A DNA stretch of 64,000 nucleotides from DASXMT01 sp963781305 (GCA_963781305.1 CAWAFL010000011.1:1922001-1986000), one strand, 5' to 3'. Shown: positions 1-8,995, counted from the stretch's first letter. Numbers and translations are program-made. The notes: a model not told the origin generated them from the letters alone.

Positions 1-1143
1 GCCGAACCAGTGTCCCATTGCCGCAATGATGGACCACAGCAGAGCGCCGGTGACGGCCAGGCCGGCCACCACCACGATACCGAGCAGCCGGTAATAGAAG
101 ATGGTGTAGATCATGACCAGGGCCAGGCCGGCCAGACCGGCGATCAAGCCGGCCTCGAGCGATGACTTCCCAAGCGACGGGGACACCGTCTGGACGGTGA
201 TCCGATCCAACTTCACCGGCAATGCGCCGTAGGTCAGGTCCGTGGCCAGGTTCTTGGCCTGGGTCTCGGTGAAGCCGCCACTGATCTGCACCTGTCCGCC
301 GAACGACGTGAACGATCCTTGGGTGGGCTGGGTGATGGGCGCGTCGATGATCTGGCCGTCGAGATCAATGGCGATGATGGCGTGGAACTGCTGCTGGGCC
401 AGTTTGTCCCACGCCGTCGACCCAGGACCGGTCAAGGCGATGTTGACGGCCCAGTTGCCGTTGACCAGCTGGGCCGTCGCCGTGTGCACAGCGGTGCCGG
501 TGACGCCGGCCGGGCCCAGCAGCATGCGCAGACTCCCCAAACCCGCTGCCGGCGTGGCGGGCAACAGCACGGTGTCGCCGGGCTTGTCGTTCAGCGAGCT
601 GGTGCTCGGGTAGGGGGCGAAGGCCTGTACCGGAGTCTGCTCAAGGGCGGTGAGGCCAGGGGCGGAATATCCGGCGGCGCTGCTGTTTGGTGTGACGCCG
701 ATGTTTGCTTCGGTCAGCTGCGAACTGGCCGGGCACGTTGGAAGCGGCCCGGTGGCAGACGTCTTCCCCTTGGCCACCGTGTGGGGGACGGCATAGCAAA
801 TGGCCGGCCGGAAGAAGAGCTGTGCCGTGTTCCCCAACGTGGCCAGGATCTGGTTCACGTTCTTGGCGCCGGGGATCGACACGTTGATCTCGTTGGACCC
901 TTGGCTGGCTACCTGGGCGCCCGACGCGCCAAGCGCGTTCACCCGGCTGTTGAGGATGTTCACAGTGGTGTCCAAGTCCGCGCTGTTCACATGGTGTGCG
1001 GTCTGGTAGACGACCTCGAGTCCACCGTCGAGGTCAAGCCCCAGTTTCGGTGACCAGCCGGCGGCGATGGTGCCGGCCAGGGCAAGGAACGCGATGATGA
1101 CCACGCTCATCATGCTGATCCAAAGTGAGCGCTTGTCCTTCAT
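1..1143 (-). CDS. secD: Protein translocase subunit SecD (partial, C-terminus beyond window)
   Basis: SecD is a membrane component of the SecDF-YajC complex, which uses the proton gradient to help pull secreted proteins across the membrane. The first 381 codons are present. A single membrane segment lies at residues 8-30, followed by the hallmark LGLDLDGG motif at 34-41, a large extracytoplasmic domain, and the first helices of the C-terminal bundle just before the window edge. The P1-type signature with IDLDGQIIDAPI and the conserved AGGFT-like stretch (here SGGFT) are readable. The ATG shares one base with the yajC stop (TGATG), so the two are probably translationally coupled. secF would be expected just outside the window. 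Confidence 0.95.
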   Translation of the reverse strand, partial: MKDKRSLWISMMSVVIIAFLALAGTIAAGWSPKLGLDLDGGLEVVYQTAHHVNSADLDTTVNILNSRVNALGASGAQVASQGSNEINVSIPGAKNVNQILATLGNTAQLFFRPAICYAVPHTVAKGKTSATGPLPTCPASSQLTEANIGVTPNSSAAGYSAPGLTALEQTPVQAFAPYPSTSSLNDKPGDTVLLPATPAAGLGSLRMLLGPAGVTGTAVHTATAQLVNGNWAVNIALTGPGSTAWDKLAQQQFHAIIAIDLDGQIIDAPITQPTQGSFTSFGGQVQISGGFTETQAKNLATDLTYGALPVKLDRITVQTVSPSLGKSSLEAGLIAGLAGLALVMIYTIFYYRLLGIVVVAGLAVTGALLWSIIAAMGHWFG

Positions 1144-1652
1144 CAGCGTGAAGTGGAGGGCCCTCGATCATCACCGCGGTTCTTGCCGTTGCCGCCGCCT
1201 GTTTGGTGATCGTCGCCCTCTTCGGCTTCGTCGTCACCGGATTCTTCCTCGTCGTACTCGTCGTACTCGTCGTCGTACCCGTCATCGTCGCCCTCTTCGT
1301 GCTCCTCGGCACTGGGCTCCCCGGCCGGTTCGATATCCAGCCGGCGCAGGATGTAGGGACGTAGCACGACGAACGAGGCCCCGACGCTCGTCTCCAGGGT
1401 CACCCGGTCGTCCTCGATGTCGATGATGTGCCCGACGATGCCCCCGGCGGTGAGCACTTCGTTCCCGACTTCGTACTGCTGGACCTGCTCTCTCGCCCGC
1501 TTGGCCTTTTGCTGCTGGGGTCGCAAGAAGAAAAAGTAGGCGGCCACGGCGATGACGATGATGGGCAGGAAGGTGACCAGCGAGGAGCTGGACGTCTTTT
1601 TGGCCGCAGCGGCGAGGAGGGGCGTAGCCAACGCAACCAGGGTTGCCGTCAT
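1143..1652 (-). CDS. yajC: Preprotein translocase subunit YajC
   Basis: YajC is the small accessory partner of SecDF. The 169 residues begin with one membrane helix at about 25-43, followed by the family hallmark FFLRPQQQKAK (41-51) and the compact YajC core with VGNEVLTAGGIVG. Residues from about 115 to 155 form a very acidic tail rich in Glu, Asp and Tyr, so the protein is longer than the usual 90-120 residues. It is directly upstream of secD and overlaps it by one base, the classic yajC-secD arrangement. The acidic tail is the only unusual part. Confidence 0.93.
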   Translation of the reverse strand: MTATLVALATPLLAAAAKKTSSSSLVTFLPIIVIAVAAYFFFLRPQQQKAKRAREQVQQYEVGNEVLTAGGIVGHIIDIEDDRVTLETSVGASFVVLRPYILRRLDIEPAGEPSAEEHEEGDDDGYDDEYDEYDEEESGDDEAEEGDDHQTGGGNGKNRGDDRGPSTSR

Positions 1653-1778
1653 GACACGTCAGGGAAGGGGTTCAGGGTGGACACAGCGGTCAGACACTAG
1701 CTCAGGCAGCCGTGAGTTCAGCCCCGCGGTCCGTGACGCCAGCGTGACGACCGAAAACCCCCGAATCCAGGGCGCCCA

Positions 1779-2897
1779 TCAGGGGCTCCAGCATTCCGCC
1801 ACTGCGCGCCGGAGCTCGCCCAATCGGCCCGTTCTGATCGCCTGGCCGGCTGCGTCCATGAGATCCAGCATGAATCGCAGGTTGTGGATGCTGAGCAGTC
1901 GCCACGCCGTGGGCTCGTGCACGCCCAACAAGTGCCGGAGGTAGCCGCGCGACCAGCGGGTGCACGTGGAACAGGTGCACAGCGGGTCGAGCGGGTTCTC
2001 ATCGCGGGCATACGTGGCGTTCCGGAGATTGAGCTTGCCTGCGCTGGTCAGGATGGAGCCATGCCGGGCCATCCTGGTCGGCGCCACGCAGTCGAACTGG
2101 TCGACGCCCAGGGCAATGGCCTCGATCAGGCCGACGGGGTCGCCCACGCCCATCAGGTAGCGGGGACGGTCTACCGGCAGCTCGGGAACGGTGGCAGCCA
2201 ACGCGGCCAGCATGGCCGGGCGGGGCTCGCCCACCGAGAGGCCACCGATGCCGTAGCCGTCGAAGTCCAGCTCGACCGTCCGGCGGGCGCTTTCTTTGCG
2301 CAGGATCGGGTCCGTGCCCCCCTGGACGATGCCGAACAGCGCCTGCGCTTCGGGCCGCGACTCGAGGTGGCGGTGGCGGTCCCGGGCTCGGGCCGCCCAC
2401 GCCGCCGTCCGCTCCACGGCCACCCGCAGGGTCTCCGGATCGGCGGGCAGGGTGGCGCAGACGTCCAGCACCATTTGGATGTCCGCGCCGATCAATCCCT
2501 GGATCTCCACCGCCGACTCCGGGGTGAGGCGGACGGCTGAGCCGTCGTACACCGACGTAAAACTGACCCCGTCGTCATCGACCGCGGGCGACAGGGAGTG
2601 CACCTGGAACCCTCCGGAGTCGGTCAGGGTGTGACCTTCCCAGCCCATGAAGCGATGGAGACCGCCCAGATCGGCCACCACATCGGCCCCGGGTCGGAGC
2701 ATCAAGTGGTACGTGTTGGCCAGCACCACCTCGGCTCCGAGCCCCTCGAGATCCGAGGAATCCAGGGCCTTGACCGCTCCTCGCGTCCCCACCGGCATGA
2801 AGGCAGGCACCTGGTACCAGCCCCGGGCGGTTTGGACCACGCCGGTCCGGGCTGCTCCGTCGGTTGCCTGGATCTCCGTCCGGAACGGGGTGGTCAC
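1779..2897 (-). CDS. tgt: Queuine tRNA-guanine transglycosylase
   Basis: Tgt exchanges guanine 34 of GUN-anticodon tRNAs for the queuosine precursor preQ1. The catalytic aspartates are D93 in TDSGGFQ and D269 in the QFDC motif. The zinc site is C307, C309, C312 and H338. The chosen GTG start at 2897 overlaps the queA stop as GTGA and gives 372 residues, the usual size; the reading frame stays open upstream inside queA, but that extension has no family similarity. Coupling to queA fits consecutive steps of queuosine synthesis. These genes are absent from the equivalent mycobacterial block. Confidence 0.95.
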   Translation of the reverse strand: MTTPFRTEIQATDGAARTGVVQTARGWYQVPAFMPVGTRGAVKALDSSDLEGLGAEVVLANTYHLMLRPGADVVADLGGLHRFMGWEGHTLTDSGGFQVHSLSPAVDDDGVSFTSVYDGSAVRLTPESAVEIQGLIGADIQMVLDVCATLPADPETLRVAVERTAAWAARARDRHRHLESRPEAQALFGIVQGGTDPILRKESARRTVELDFDGYGIGGLSVGEPRPAMLAALAATVPELPVDRPRYLMGVGDPVGLIEAIALGVDQFDCVAPTRMARHGSILTSAGKLNLRNATYARDENPLDPLCTCSTCTRWSRGYLRHLLGVHEPTAWRLLSIHNLRFMLDLMDAAGQAIRTGRLGELRRAVAECWSP

Positions 2898-4060
2898 CGG
2901 GCCGCTCCCCCACCAGGCCGGCGGGGTCCGGAGCGGGCCACCAGCATGGCGTCGCCAAAGGACAGGAACCGGTACCCCGTGTCGAGGGCGGTGGCGTAAA
3001 GATCGCGCCACTCAGCGCCGCAGAAGGCCTCGACCAACAACAACAGGGTAGAGCGGGGCATGTGGAAGTTGGTGAGCAGCACGTCGACCACCCGGAACGC
3101 ATACGCCCCGTGGATGTAGAGGTCCGTACGTCCGGCGAGCAGGCCGGTGGCTGCTGCCGACTCCAGCGCCCGGACCGATGTCGTACCCACGGCAACCACC
3201 CGTGACGCCTCCCGGCAGGCCTGCATGGTGGCTGCGGGCACGGCGTAGCGCTCTGTGTGGATTACGTGCTGTTCAGGTGTCGGCGCGGTGACGGGCCGAA
3301 ACGTGTCCAGTCCGATGGCCAGGTCGACGGTGGCGATGGTGGCCCCTGCGGCACGGCAGGCGTCGAGCACGGCCGGCGTGAGATGGAGCCCGGCGGTGGG
3401 CGCAGCAGTCGACTGCGCACCCGGGGCGGCCGGCGCCCAGTAGACGGTCTGATAGCGATCGGGGTCATCGAGCGGCGTATGGATGTAGGGAGGGAGGGGC
3501 ATGGATCCGGATCGGTCGACGACCGAGGGGTCCAAGAGGCGGACCCACCGCCGACCATCATCGCGATCAGCGATGGGATCGCCCACCTCCACCACCGGGT
3601 CGGAGCCACTGGCCTCCCACAGTTGGGTTCCCGGGGGCAATCGCCGCCCTGGACGCACCAGCGCCTCCCAGACGGCTGGCGCGCCAACCCCTGACGCGCC
3701 AGCTCGAGGTGCACCAGACGGAGCCACTGCGGCGCCCGAAGGATCCACTGCTTCCTCCATTGCACCATCTGGAGCCGCGCCTGCCCGATGAAGATCGAGC
3801 CGCGCCGGCTCCAACAGGAGCACCTCGGCCGAGCCGCCGGTCTGTTTCACCAAAGCCAGCCGGGCGGCCAACACCCTGGTCTGGTTGACCACGAGGACAT
3901 CGCCCGACTGGAGATATCGGGGCAGGTCGGCCACGGTGGCGTGGTCCACGCCGGGCCGACCCGCCACCGCAGCGTCCACCAGCATGCGCGCCGCACTCCG
4001 AGGCTCGATTGGTCGCTGGGCGATCGCCTTCTCAGGAAGGCCGTACTCGTAGCTGCCCAT
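2894..4060 (-). CDS. queA: S-adenosylmethionine:tRNA ribosyltransferase-isomerase
   Basis: QueA transfers and isomerises the ribosyl moiety of SAM onto preQ1-tRNA to form epoxyqueuosine. Motifs include the N-terminal YGLPEKAIAQRPIEPRSAARML, SGDVLVVNQTRV, the PTAGLHLT segment and the C-terminal NFHMPRSTLLLLVEAF. The start at 4060 (MGSYEYGLPE) has a GGGGGT ribosome site at good spacing; an ATG at 4129 would add 23 residues of no similarity. An Ala/Gly/Pro-rich insert of about 40 residues sits after the first third (around 3.67-3.80 kb). The stop overlaps the tgt GTG. Its neighbour upstream is ruvB, about 100 bp away. Confidence 0.94.
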   Translation of the reverse strand: MGSYEYGLPEKAIAQRPIEPRSAARMLVDAAVAGRPGVDHATVADLPRYLQSGDVLVVNQTRVLAARLALVKQTGGSAEVLLLEPARLDLHRAGAAPDGAMEEAVDPSGAAVAPSGAPRAGASGVGAPAVWEALVRPGRRLPPGTQLWEASGSDPVVEVGDPIADRDDGRRWVRLLDPSVVDRSGSMPLPPYIHTPLDDPDRYQTVYWAPAAPGAQSTAAPTAGLHLTPAVLDACRAAGATIATVDLAIGLDTFRPVTAPTPEQHVIHTERYAVPAATMQACREASRVVAVGTTSVRALESAAATGLLAGRTDLYIHGAYAFRVVDVLLTNFHMPRSTLLLLVEAFCGAEWRDLYATALDTGYRFLSFGDAMLVARSGPRRPGGGAAR

Positions 4061-4166
4061 GGAGACCCCCTGACCGCGCCCGGTGGCCGGTGTGGGGGGC
4101 GGGGACGACACGGACGACATGGACGACATCGTCGCAGACGGGGCGGGGCAGGCCGACCAGTGCCCG

Positions 4167-5300
4167 TTACAGCAGGGTTGACTCCGCCGGGCTCAGCCCG
4201 AGATGGGCCCAGGCGCGCGGAGCGGCAATGCGACCCCGGGGCGTCCGCTGCAGGAGGCCTTGTTGCAAGAGGTACGGCTCGTAGGCGTCCTCGATGGTGT
4301 TGGGCTCCTCGCCGATGCACTGGGCCAGGGTGGTGAGGCCCACGGCCCGGCCGGCGAACCGGCGGCACAGGACGTCCAGAATGGACCGGTCCACCTTGTC
4401 CAGGCCCAGTTCGTCCACACCGAATAGGTCCAGCCCGTCCACGGCCGCCTCGGCGGTGATCCGACCTTGGGCCCGTACTTCGACGTAGTCCCGGACGCGG
4501 CGGAGGAGCCGGTTGGCGATCCTCGGTGTCCCCCGCGAGCGTTGCGCGATGTGGCGCGCACCCTCGGGATCGATCGGCACGCCCAGGATCTCGGCCGACC
4601 GCCCCACGATGGCCAGGAGCTCGTCGACCGTGTAATGGTCCAGCCGGCCTACAAAGCCAAAGCGGTCGCGCAGGGGGCTAGTGACCAGCCCGGTGCGGGT
4701 GGTCGCCCCTATCAGCGTGAATCGGGGAAGGTCCAGCCGGATGCTCCTGGCGGTCGGGCCCTTTCCGATCAGGATGTCGAGCTTGAAGTCCTCCATTGCC
4801 GGATAGAGGACCTCCTCCACGGCGCGGTGGAGGCGATGGATCTCGTCGATGAACAGTACATCGCCCTCTTGCAGGTCGGTCAGCAGCGCTGCCAGGTCGC
4901 CCGTCCTGACCAGCACCGGTCCTGCGGTGATACGGAGCCCCACGCCCATCTCGGAAGCCACGATCCCGGCCAGCGAGGTCTTCCCCAGCCCGGGCGGACC
5001 GGCGAACAGTAGGTGATCGACCGGCTGGCGGCGCTTGCGGGCCGCCTCGAGCACAATTCGGAGGTGCTCGGTCAGCTGAGCCTGCCCGACGAACTCGTCG
5101 AGGGTCCGCGGCCGGAGGTTCGCCTCATCGACCTCTTCGGCCGGGGCGGCCACCGGGTCCACCGGTCGGACAGTGCCGGCCGCGTCTCTTGGTCCGGCTC
5201 CAGCGCCGGCCGCGTCTCTTGGGCCGGCTCCAGCGCCGGCCGCGTCTCTTGGTCCGGCTCCAGCGCCGGCCAGGGTCTCGCGGCGCGCCTCGGGACTCAT
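4167..5300 (-). CDS. ruvB: Holliday junction branch migration ATPase RuvB
   Basis: RuvB is the hexameric AAA+ motor that drives branch migration with RuvA. Walker A GPPGLGKT is at 101-108 and the Walker B DEIH is at 152-155; the arginine-finger region and C-terminal winged helix (ending LGLSPAESTLL) are intact. At 377 residues it is about 30 longer than usual because residues 11-40 are three copies of a ten-residue GAGAGPRDAA unit encoded by a perfect-to-near-perfect 30 bp tandem repeat. The ATG overlaps the ruvA stop (ATGA). Confidence 0.96.
   Translation of the reverse strand: MSPEARRETLAGAGAGPRDAAGAGAGPRDAAGAGAGPRDAAGTVRPVDPVAAPAEEVDEANLRPRTLDEFVGQAQLTEHLRIVLEAARKRRQPVDHLLFAGPPGLGKTSLAGIVASEMGVGLRITAGPVLVRTGDLAALLTDLQEGDVLFIDEIHRLHRAVEEVLYPAMEDFKLDILIGKGPTARSIRLDLPRFTLIGATTRTGLVTSPLRDRFGFVGRLDHYTVDELLAIVGRSAEILGVPIDPEGARHIAQRSRGTPRIANRLLRRVRDYVEVRAQGRITAEAAVDGLDLFGVDELGLDKVDRSILDVLCRRFAGRAVGLTTLAQCIGEEPNTIEDAYEPYLLQQGLLQRTPRGRIAAPRAWAHLGLSPAESTLL
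5181..5270. repeat. 30 bp x 3 tandem repeat inside ruvB
   Basis: Three head-to-tail 30 bp units run from 5181, 5211 and 5241; the second differs from the others by one base. The unit length is a multiple of three, so each copy adds ten residues (GAGAGPRDAA) to the RuvB N-terminus without disturbing the frame. Confidence 0.95.
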
Positions 5301-5893
5301 CGGGTGCGGGCCAGCTCACGCAGGGCCGAACGCAACAGCTCTTCGACCGGACCGTCGTCGGGCAGGTGCTCCAACGCTCCCCGGATCTCATCGGGCCCGT
5401 AGCCGAGCTCGGTCAGGGCAGCTCGCACCTCGCCGCGACCGGACCGGTCGGCACCGTTCGAGGTTGGCGTGGTGCCCCCGAGCGATGGCAGCTCCAGTCG
5501 GGCCTTCAGCTCCAAGAGGAGCCGGGCCGCCGTCTTCTTCCCGACCCCGGGAACCAGGCACAGGGTGTCGATGTCGTCCTCGAGCACGGCAGTGGACAAC
5601 GACGCCGGCGAGAGGGACGACAAGATGGCCAGCGCCAACGAGGGACCCACGCCGTGGGCGCCCAATAGTGCTTCGAAGCAGCGGCGCTCGTCGGCATGCA
5701 AGAACCCGTAGAGGACGATGGCGTCCTCGCGCACGTGCGTGTGGACGTGGAGGAACGTCTCAGAACCGATGGGGCCGACCGAGGCCAGCACCGAGGTCGG
5801 CACCGAGGCCCGATACCCGACTCCGTGCACGTCGACGAGCACCTCACCGGGACCGGGGCGGTCGATCAGCGTGCCCCGGAGGGAACCGATCAC
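5297..5893 (-). CDS. ruvA: Holliday junction DNA-binding protein RuvA
   Basis: RuvA is the tetrameric junction-binding protein that targets RuvB. The 198 residues start IGSLRGTLIDR, carry the OB-fold VHGVGYRA and VHTHVREDAIVLYGF segments, the two helix-hairpin-helix motifs (LGAHGVGPSLALAIL and LVPGVGKKTAARLLLELK) and the C-terminal RuvB-binding domain ending in ELARTR. The GTG start at 5893 overlaps the ruvC stop as GTGA; a much longer upstream-open frame is only read-through of the ruvC complement. The stop overlaps the ruvB ATG, so ruvC-ruvA-ruvB form a translationally chained operon. Confidence 0.95.
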   Translation of the reverse strand: MIGSLRGTLIDRPGPGEVLVDVHGVGYRASVPTSVLASVGPIGSETFLHVHTHVREDAIVLYGFLHADERRCFEALLGAHGVGPSLALAILSSLSPASLSTAVLEDDIDTLCLVPGVGKKTAARLLLELKARLELPSLGGTTPTSNGADRSGRGEVRAALTELGYGPDEIRGALEHLPDDGPVEELLRSALRELARTR

Positions 5894-6399
5894 AAGGAGT
5901 CCCCGGTGGCGGCGGCTACCGCCCGCCGGAGCGGCTGTGCCGTCAGGTAGCAGACAGCCAGGGCCAGGGCGTCGGCAACATCGGGCGGCCGAGGAGGCCG
6001 GTCCAGGCCGAGGACCGAGGCGATCATGCGCTGTACCTGGTCCTTGGTGGCGCTGCCGTAGCCCACGACCGCTTGTTTCACCTCGTTCGATGTGAACTGG
6101 GCCACCTCGCAGCCGGACTCGGCCGCGGCAGCCAGGGCCACCCCGGCAGCCTGCCCGGTGGCCATCGCCGTTCGCACGTTTACCTGGAAGAACACGCGCT
6201 CGACGACCACGGCTTCGGGACGGTACTCCGAGACCAGCGAGCGCAGTTCGGTCGACAAGGTGAGGAGCCGTTCGGGCAGTGGCATGGTCGGGGCGGTCGT
6301 GATCACCCCACCAGCCGCCGCCTCCAGAGCTGAACCCCGACGGGTCACCACGCCGTAGCCGCACCGGGAGAGCCCGGGATCGATCCCCAGAACGAACAT
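5890..6399 (-). CDS. ruvC: Crossover junction endodeoxyribonuclease RuvC
   Basis: RuvC resolves Holliday junctions by symmetric nicking. Acidic catalytic residues are visible at D7 (GIDPG), E67 (VVVERVFF), D140 and D143 (PDVADALALA), matching the spacing of the E. coli tetrad. The start at 6399 (MFVLGIDPG) is chosen because it gives 169 residues, the usual size, with D7 in place. The frame is open for another 30 codons upstream but those have no similarity. The gene is followed by ruvA with a GTGA overlap and preceded by yebC. Confidence 0.94.
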   Translation of the reverse strand: MFVLGIDPGLSRCGYGVVTRRGSALEAAAGGVITTAPTMPLPERLLTLSTELRSLVSEYRPEAVVVERVFFQVNVRTAMATGQAAGVALAAAAESGCEVAQFTSNEVKQAVVGYGSATKDQVQRMIASVLGLDRPPRPPDVADALALAVCYLTAQPLRRAVAAATGDSL

Positions 6400-6488
6400 G
6401 CGTTCGACCCTACCCCGGAGAGCCCGGGATCGTGCGGATACCGCCCACTGTCGCCCTGCTTGCTCGCCCAAGCCGCGATCGGTTGACA

Positions 6489-7238
6489 TTATCCGTCGTA
6501 AGCGGCCATCACCGAGTCAGGGATGTCGAAGTTGGCGTAGACGTTCTGGACGTCGTCGTGGTCATCCAGCGCCTCGATCAGGCGGAGGACCTTCTTTGCC
6601 TCGCTCTCGTCCTTCACCTCGAGGGTCGAGGTGGGCACCATGGACAGGTCCGAGGAGATCGGCGCGAGCCCGGCATCCTCGAGGGCCGAGCGCACGGCCA
6701 CCAGGTCCGTCGGGGAACAGGTCACTACCCAGTGATCGTCCTCGTCGGCCAGGTCCTCGGCGCCCGCTTCCATGGCCGCCTCCATGATCTGGTCCTCATC
6801 GAGGGACCGGGGCAACGAGATGAGGCCCTTGCGCTCGAACTGCCAGCTCACTGCGCCGGGCTCGGCCATCGACCCCCCGTTCTTGTTGAACAGGTTGCGA
6901 ATCTCGGCGCCGGTCCGGTTCCGGTTGTCCGACAAGCACTCCACGATCACCGCCACCCCGTCGGTGGCGTATCCCTCGTAGTTGATGGACTCGTAACGGA
7001 CACCCTCGAGCTCACCGGAGCCGCGCTTGACGGCTCGCTCGATGGTGTCGATCGGAACTGAGGCATCCCGCGCCTTGGCATACATGGTCCGCAGGCTGGC
7101 ATTGGCGGTCATGTCACTGCCACCTTCTCGGGCGGCCACTTCGACCTGCCGGATGATCTTGGCGAACACCTTGGCCCGGGCCTGGTCTTGTGCACCCTTG
7201 CGGTACTTGGTCGTTGCCCACTTGGAGTGTCCCGACAT
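6489..7238 (-). CDS. yebC: YebC/PmpR family DNA-binding or translation-associated regulator
   Basis: The family hallmark N-terminus MSGHSKWATTKYRKGAQD is present, followed by the central NNNGGS-like segment (FNKNGGSMAEPGAVSWQFERKG) and the C-terminal LIEALDDHDDVQNVYANFD. The protein has 249 residues, the usual length. YebC proteins have been described as transcription regulators and more recently as ribosome-associated factors that ease translation of proline stretches; the sequence alone does not decide between them. It sits 89 bp from ruvC, as it commonly does. Confidence 0.93.
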   Translation of the reverse strand: MSGHSKWATTKYRKGAQDQARAKVFAKIIRQVEVAAREGGSDMTANASLRTMYAKARDASVPIDTIERAVKRGSGELEGVRYESINYEGYATDGVAVIVECLSDNRNRTGAEIRNLFNKNGGSMAEPGAVSWQFERKGLISLPRSLDEDQIMEAAMEAGAEDLADEDDHWVVTCSPTDLVAVRSALEDAGLAPISSDLSMVPTSTLEVKDESEAKKVLRLIEALDDHDDVQNVYANFDIPDSVMAAYDG

Positions 7239-7241
7239 TGC

Positions 7242-7859
7242 CTAACGCCTCTCTTCTTTGGTCATGTCCACGAACAGTCGATGCAATCGACGGTCCTCGG
7301 TCAATTCAGGGTGGAACGCGGCCACCAGGGCTGAATCCTGGCGACAGATCACCGGACTCGGCGCGTCCTCGGGCCGATCAGGGGTCGGCGGCAGCGCGGC
7401 CAGCACTTCGACGCGCGGCCCTGTCTGCTCCACCACAGGCGCCCGGATGAACACGGCGTGGAAGGGCTCGCCTGCCACCCCGTCCAGGTCGAGTTCGAGG
7501 TCGCACTCGAACGACGCCCGCTGGCGCCCGTAGCCGTTCCGACGCACGGTCAAGTCGATGACGCCGAATCGACGTTGATCCACTCGACCATCAAGAACGT
7601 CCGAAGACAGCAGGATCATTCCCGCGCACGTGCCGAAGACCGGCAACCCGGACGACAGGGCGGCGGCCAGCGGGTCGAAGAGCCCCGACGACTCGAGCAG
7701 GAAAGACAGGGTGGTCGACTCCCCTCCCGGGAGCACGATGCCGGCTAGGCCGTCGAGATCGGAAGGTCGTCGAACGAGGCGGGCCAGCTCACCGAGATCG
7801 CCGAGCGCTGCCGCATGCTCGCGCACGTCGCCCTGCAGGGCCAACACACCAATGGTCAC
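7242..7859 (-). CDS. pdxT: Pyridoxal 5-phosphate synthase glutaminase subunit PdxT
   Basis: PdxT is the class-I glutaminase that feeds ammonia to PdxS for one-step PLP synthesis. The glycine-rich GGEST loop is at 45-49, the nucleophile C78 in FGTCAGM, and the His-Glu pair H183/E185 in AFHPE. The start is GTG. It lies 3 bp before yebC and 33 bp after pdxS in the same transcription unit, the standard pdxS-pdxT pairing. Confidence 0.95.
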   Translation of the reverse strand: MTIGVLALQGDVREHAAALGDLGELARLVRRPSDLDGLAGIVLPGGESTTLSFLLESSGLFDPLAAALSSGLPVFGTCAGMILLSSDVLDGRVDQRRFGVIDLTVRRNGYGRQRASFECDLELDLDGVAGEPFHAVFIRAPVVEQTGPRVEVLAALPPTPDRPEDAPSPVICRQDSALVAAFHPELTEDRRLHRLFVDMTKEERR

Positions 7860-7892
7860 GCGGAGGCACCTCGACGCTCCGGATCCCCGCCG

Positions 7893-8810
7893 TTACCAGC
7901 CGCGATCGGCAAGATGAACGCCGAGCGTCTCGATCTCCTGGCCAGGCATGGCCTCGCCCAGCCCGGTGGACACCTTGGCCACCAGGTCGGCATCGGTGAA
8001 GTGGGCGGTGGCTTCGACGATGGCTCGTGCACGCCGGGAGGGATCCTCGCTCTTGAAGATGCCCGAACCCACGAACACGGCTTCGGCGCCCAGTTGGAGC
8101 ACGAGCGACGCATCGGCCGGCGTGGCAATGCCGCCGGCACAGAACAGCGGTACGGGTAGATGGCCCGTGCGAGCGATGTCCTGGACCAGACCGATGGGAG
8201 CGGCCAACTGCTTGGCCCAGGCATACTGTTCGGCCGAGTCGGCCTGGGTGATCTTCCTGATATCGCCGAGGACCGACCGCAAGTGGCGGACCGCCTCGAC
8301 GATGTTCCCCGTCCCCGCCTCTCCCTTGGATCGGATCATCGCCGCACCCTCGGAGATGCGGCGAAGCGCCTCACCCAGGTTGGTGGCGCCGCAGACAAAG
8401 GGAACGTCGAATCCCCACTTGTCGATGTGGTGGGCCTCGTCGGCCGGCGTGAGCACCTCGCTCTCGTCGATGTAGTCCACGCCCAGAGCGGCGAGCACCT
8501 GTGCCTCGGCGAAATGGCCGATCCGGGCCTTGGCCATGACCGGTACGGTCACCGCGGCCTTGATGCCCTCGATCAGCGCCGGATCGCTCATCCGGGCGAC
8601 GCCGCCATCGCGGCGGATGTCGCTCGGGACCCGCTCGAGGGCCATGACCGCCACCGCCCCGGCGTCCTCGGCCACCTTGGCCTGATTGGCGTCGACGACG
8701 TCCATGATCACGCCACCCCTCAGCATGTCGGCCAGGCCGCGCTTGACGGTAAACGTCCCGGTAGGACGCGCTCCCGCCGTTGCCTGCGTCTCGATCGGTT
8801 GGTCACCCAT
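7893..8810 (-). CDS. pdxS: Pyridoxal 5-phosphate synthase lyase subunit PdxS
   Basis: PdxS condenses ribose 5-phosphate, glyceraldehyde 3-phosphate and PdxT-derived ammonia into PLP. The (beta/alpha)8 signature is very well conserved: VKRGLADMLRGGVIMDVVD near the N-terminus with D37, Schiff-base lysine K94 in VMAKARIGH, and the GVDYIDESEVLTPAD and CGATNLGEALRRI segments. The protein is 305 residues. It is the first gene of the pdxS-pdxT-yebC run; two hairpins lie in the 185 bp upstream. Confidence 0.96.
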   Translation of the reverse strand: MGDQPIETQATAGARPTGTFTVKRGLADMLRGGVIMDVVDANQAKVAEDAGAVAVMALERVPSDIRRDGGVARMSDPALIEGIKAAVTVPVMAKARIGHFAEAQVLAALGVDYIDESEVLTPADEAHHIDKWGFDVPFVCGATNLGEALRRISEGAAMIRSKGEAGTGNIVEAVRHLRSVLGDIRKITQADSAEQYAWAKQLAAPIGLVQDIARTGHLPVPLFCAGGIATPADASLVLQLGAEAVFVGSGIFKSEDPSRRARAIVEATAHFTDADLVAKVSTGLGEAMPGQEIETLGVHLADRGW

Positions 8811-8883
8811 GGGCTCGATTGTACTGCCGGTACTGCCGAGAGCCGCCAGCCCCGCCTGCTCCCCGATGCGGACGGACGGGCAA

Positions 8884-8918
8884 ACGCCTCCGGCGTCCCG
8901 TGAGGACGCCGGAGGCGT
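8884..8918 (-). terminator. Perfect 15 bp hairpin upstream of pdxS
   Basis: Arms 8884-8898 and 8904-8918 are perfect complements around a 5-base loop. There is no T-run. It could be a T-less terminator protecting pdxS from yceI read-through, or a structured leader of the pdxS transcript. Confidence 0.5.
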
Positions 8919-8956
8919 GGGGAACCCGTCGTCATGGCTTCATCGTGACTGGGAAC

Positions 8957-8987
8957 CCATCGTGACCGGCAGGTCCGGTCACGATGG
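8957..8987 (-). terminator. Hairpin just after yceI, likely terminator
   Basis: Arms 8957-8969 and 8975-8987 pair perfectly over 13 bp with a 5-base loop, starting 9 bases after the yceI stop codon. No U-tract follows, as is common in high-GC actinobacteria. Position favours a terminator for yceI. Confidence 0.6.
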
Positions 8988-8995
8988 CCAGTGGG

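Noticed and set aside
5173..6333. 386-codon plus-strand frame opposite ruvA and ruvC, starting in the ruvB repeat
   Set aside because: Arg/Pro-rich translation without similarity; RuvA and RuvC motifs are clear on the other strand.
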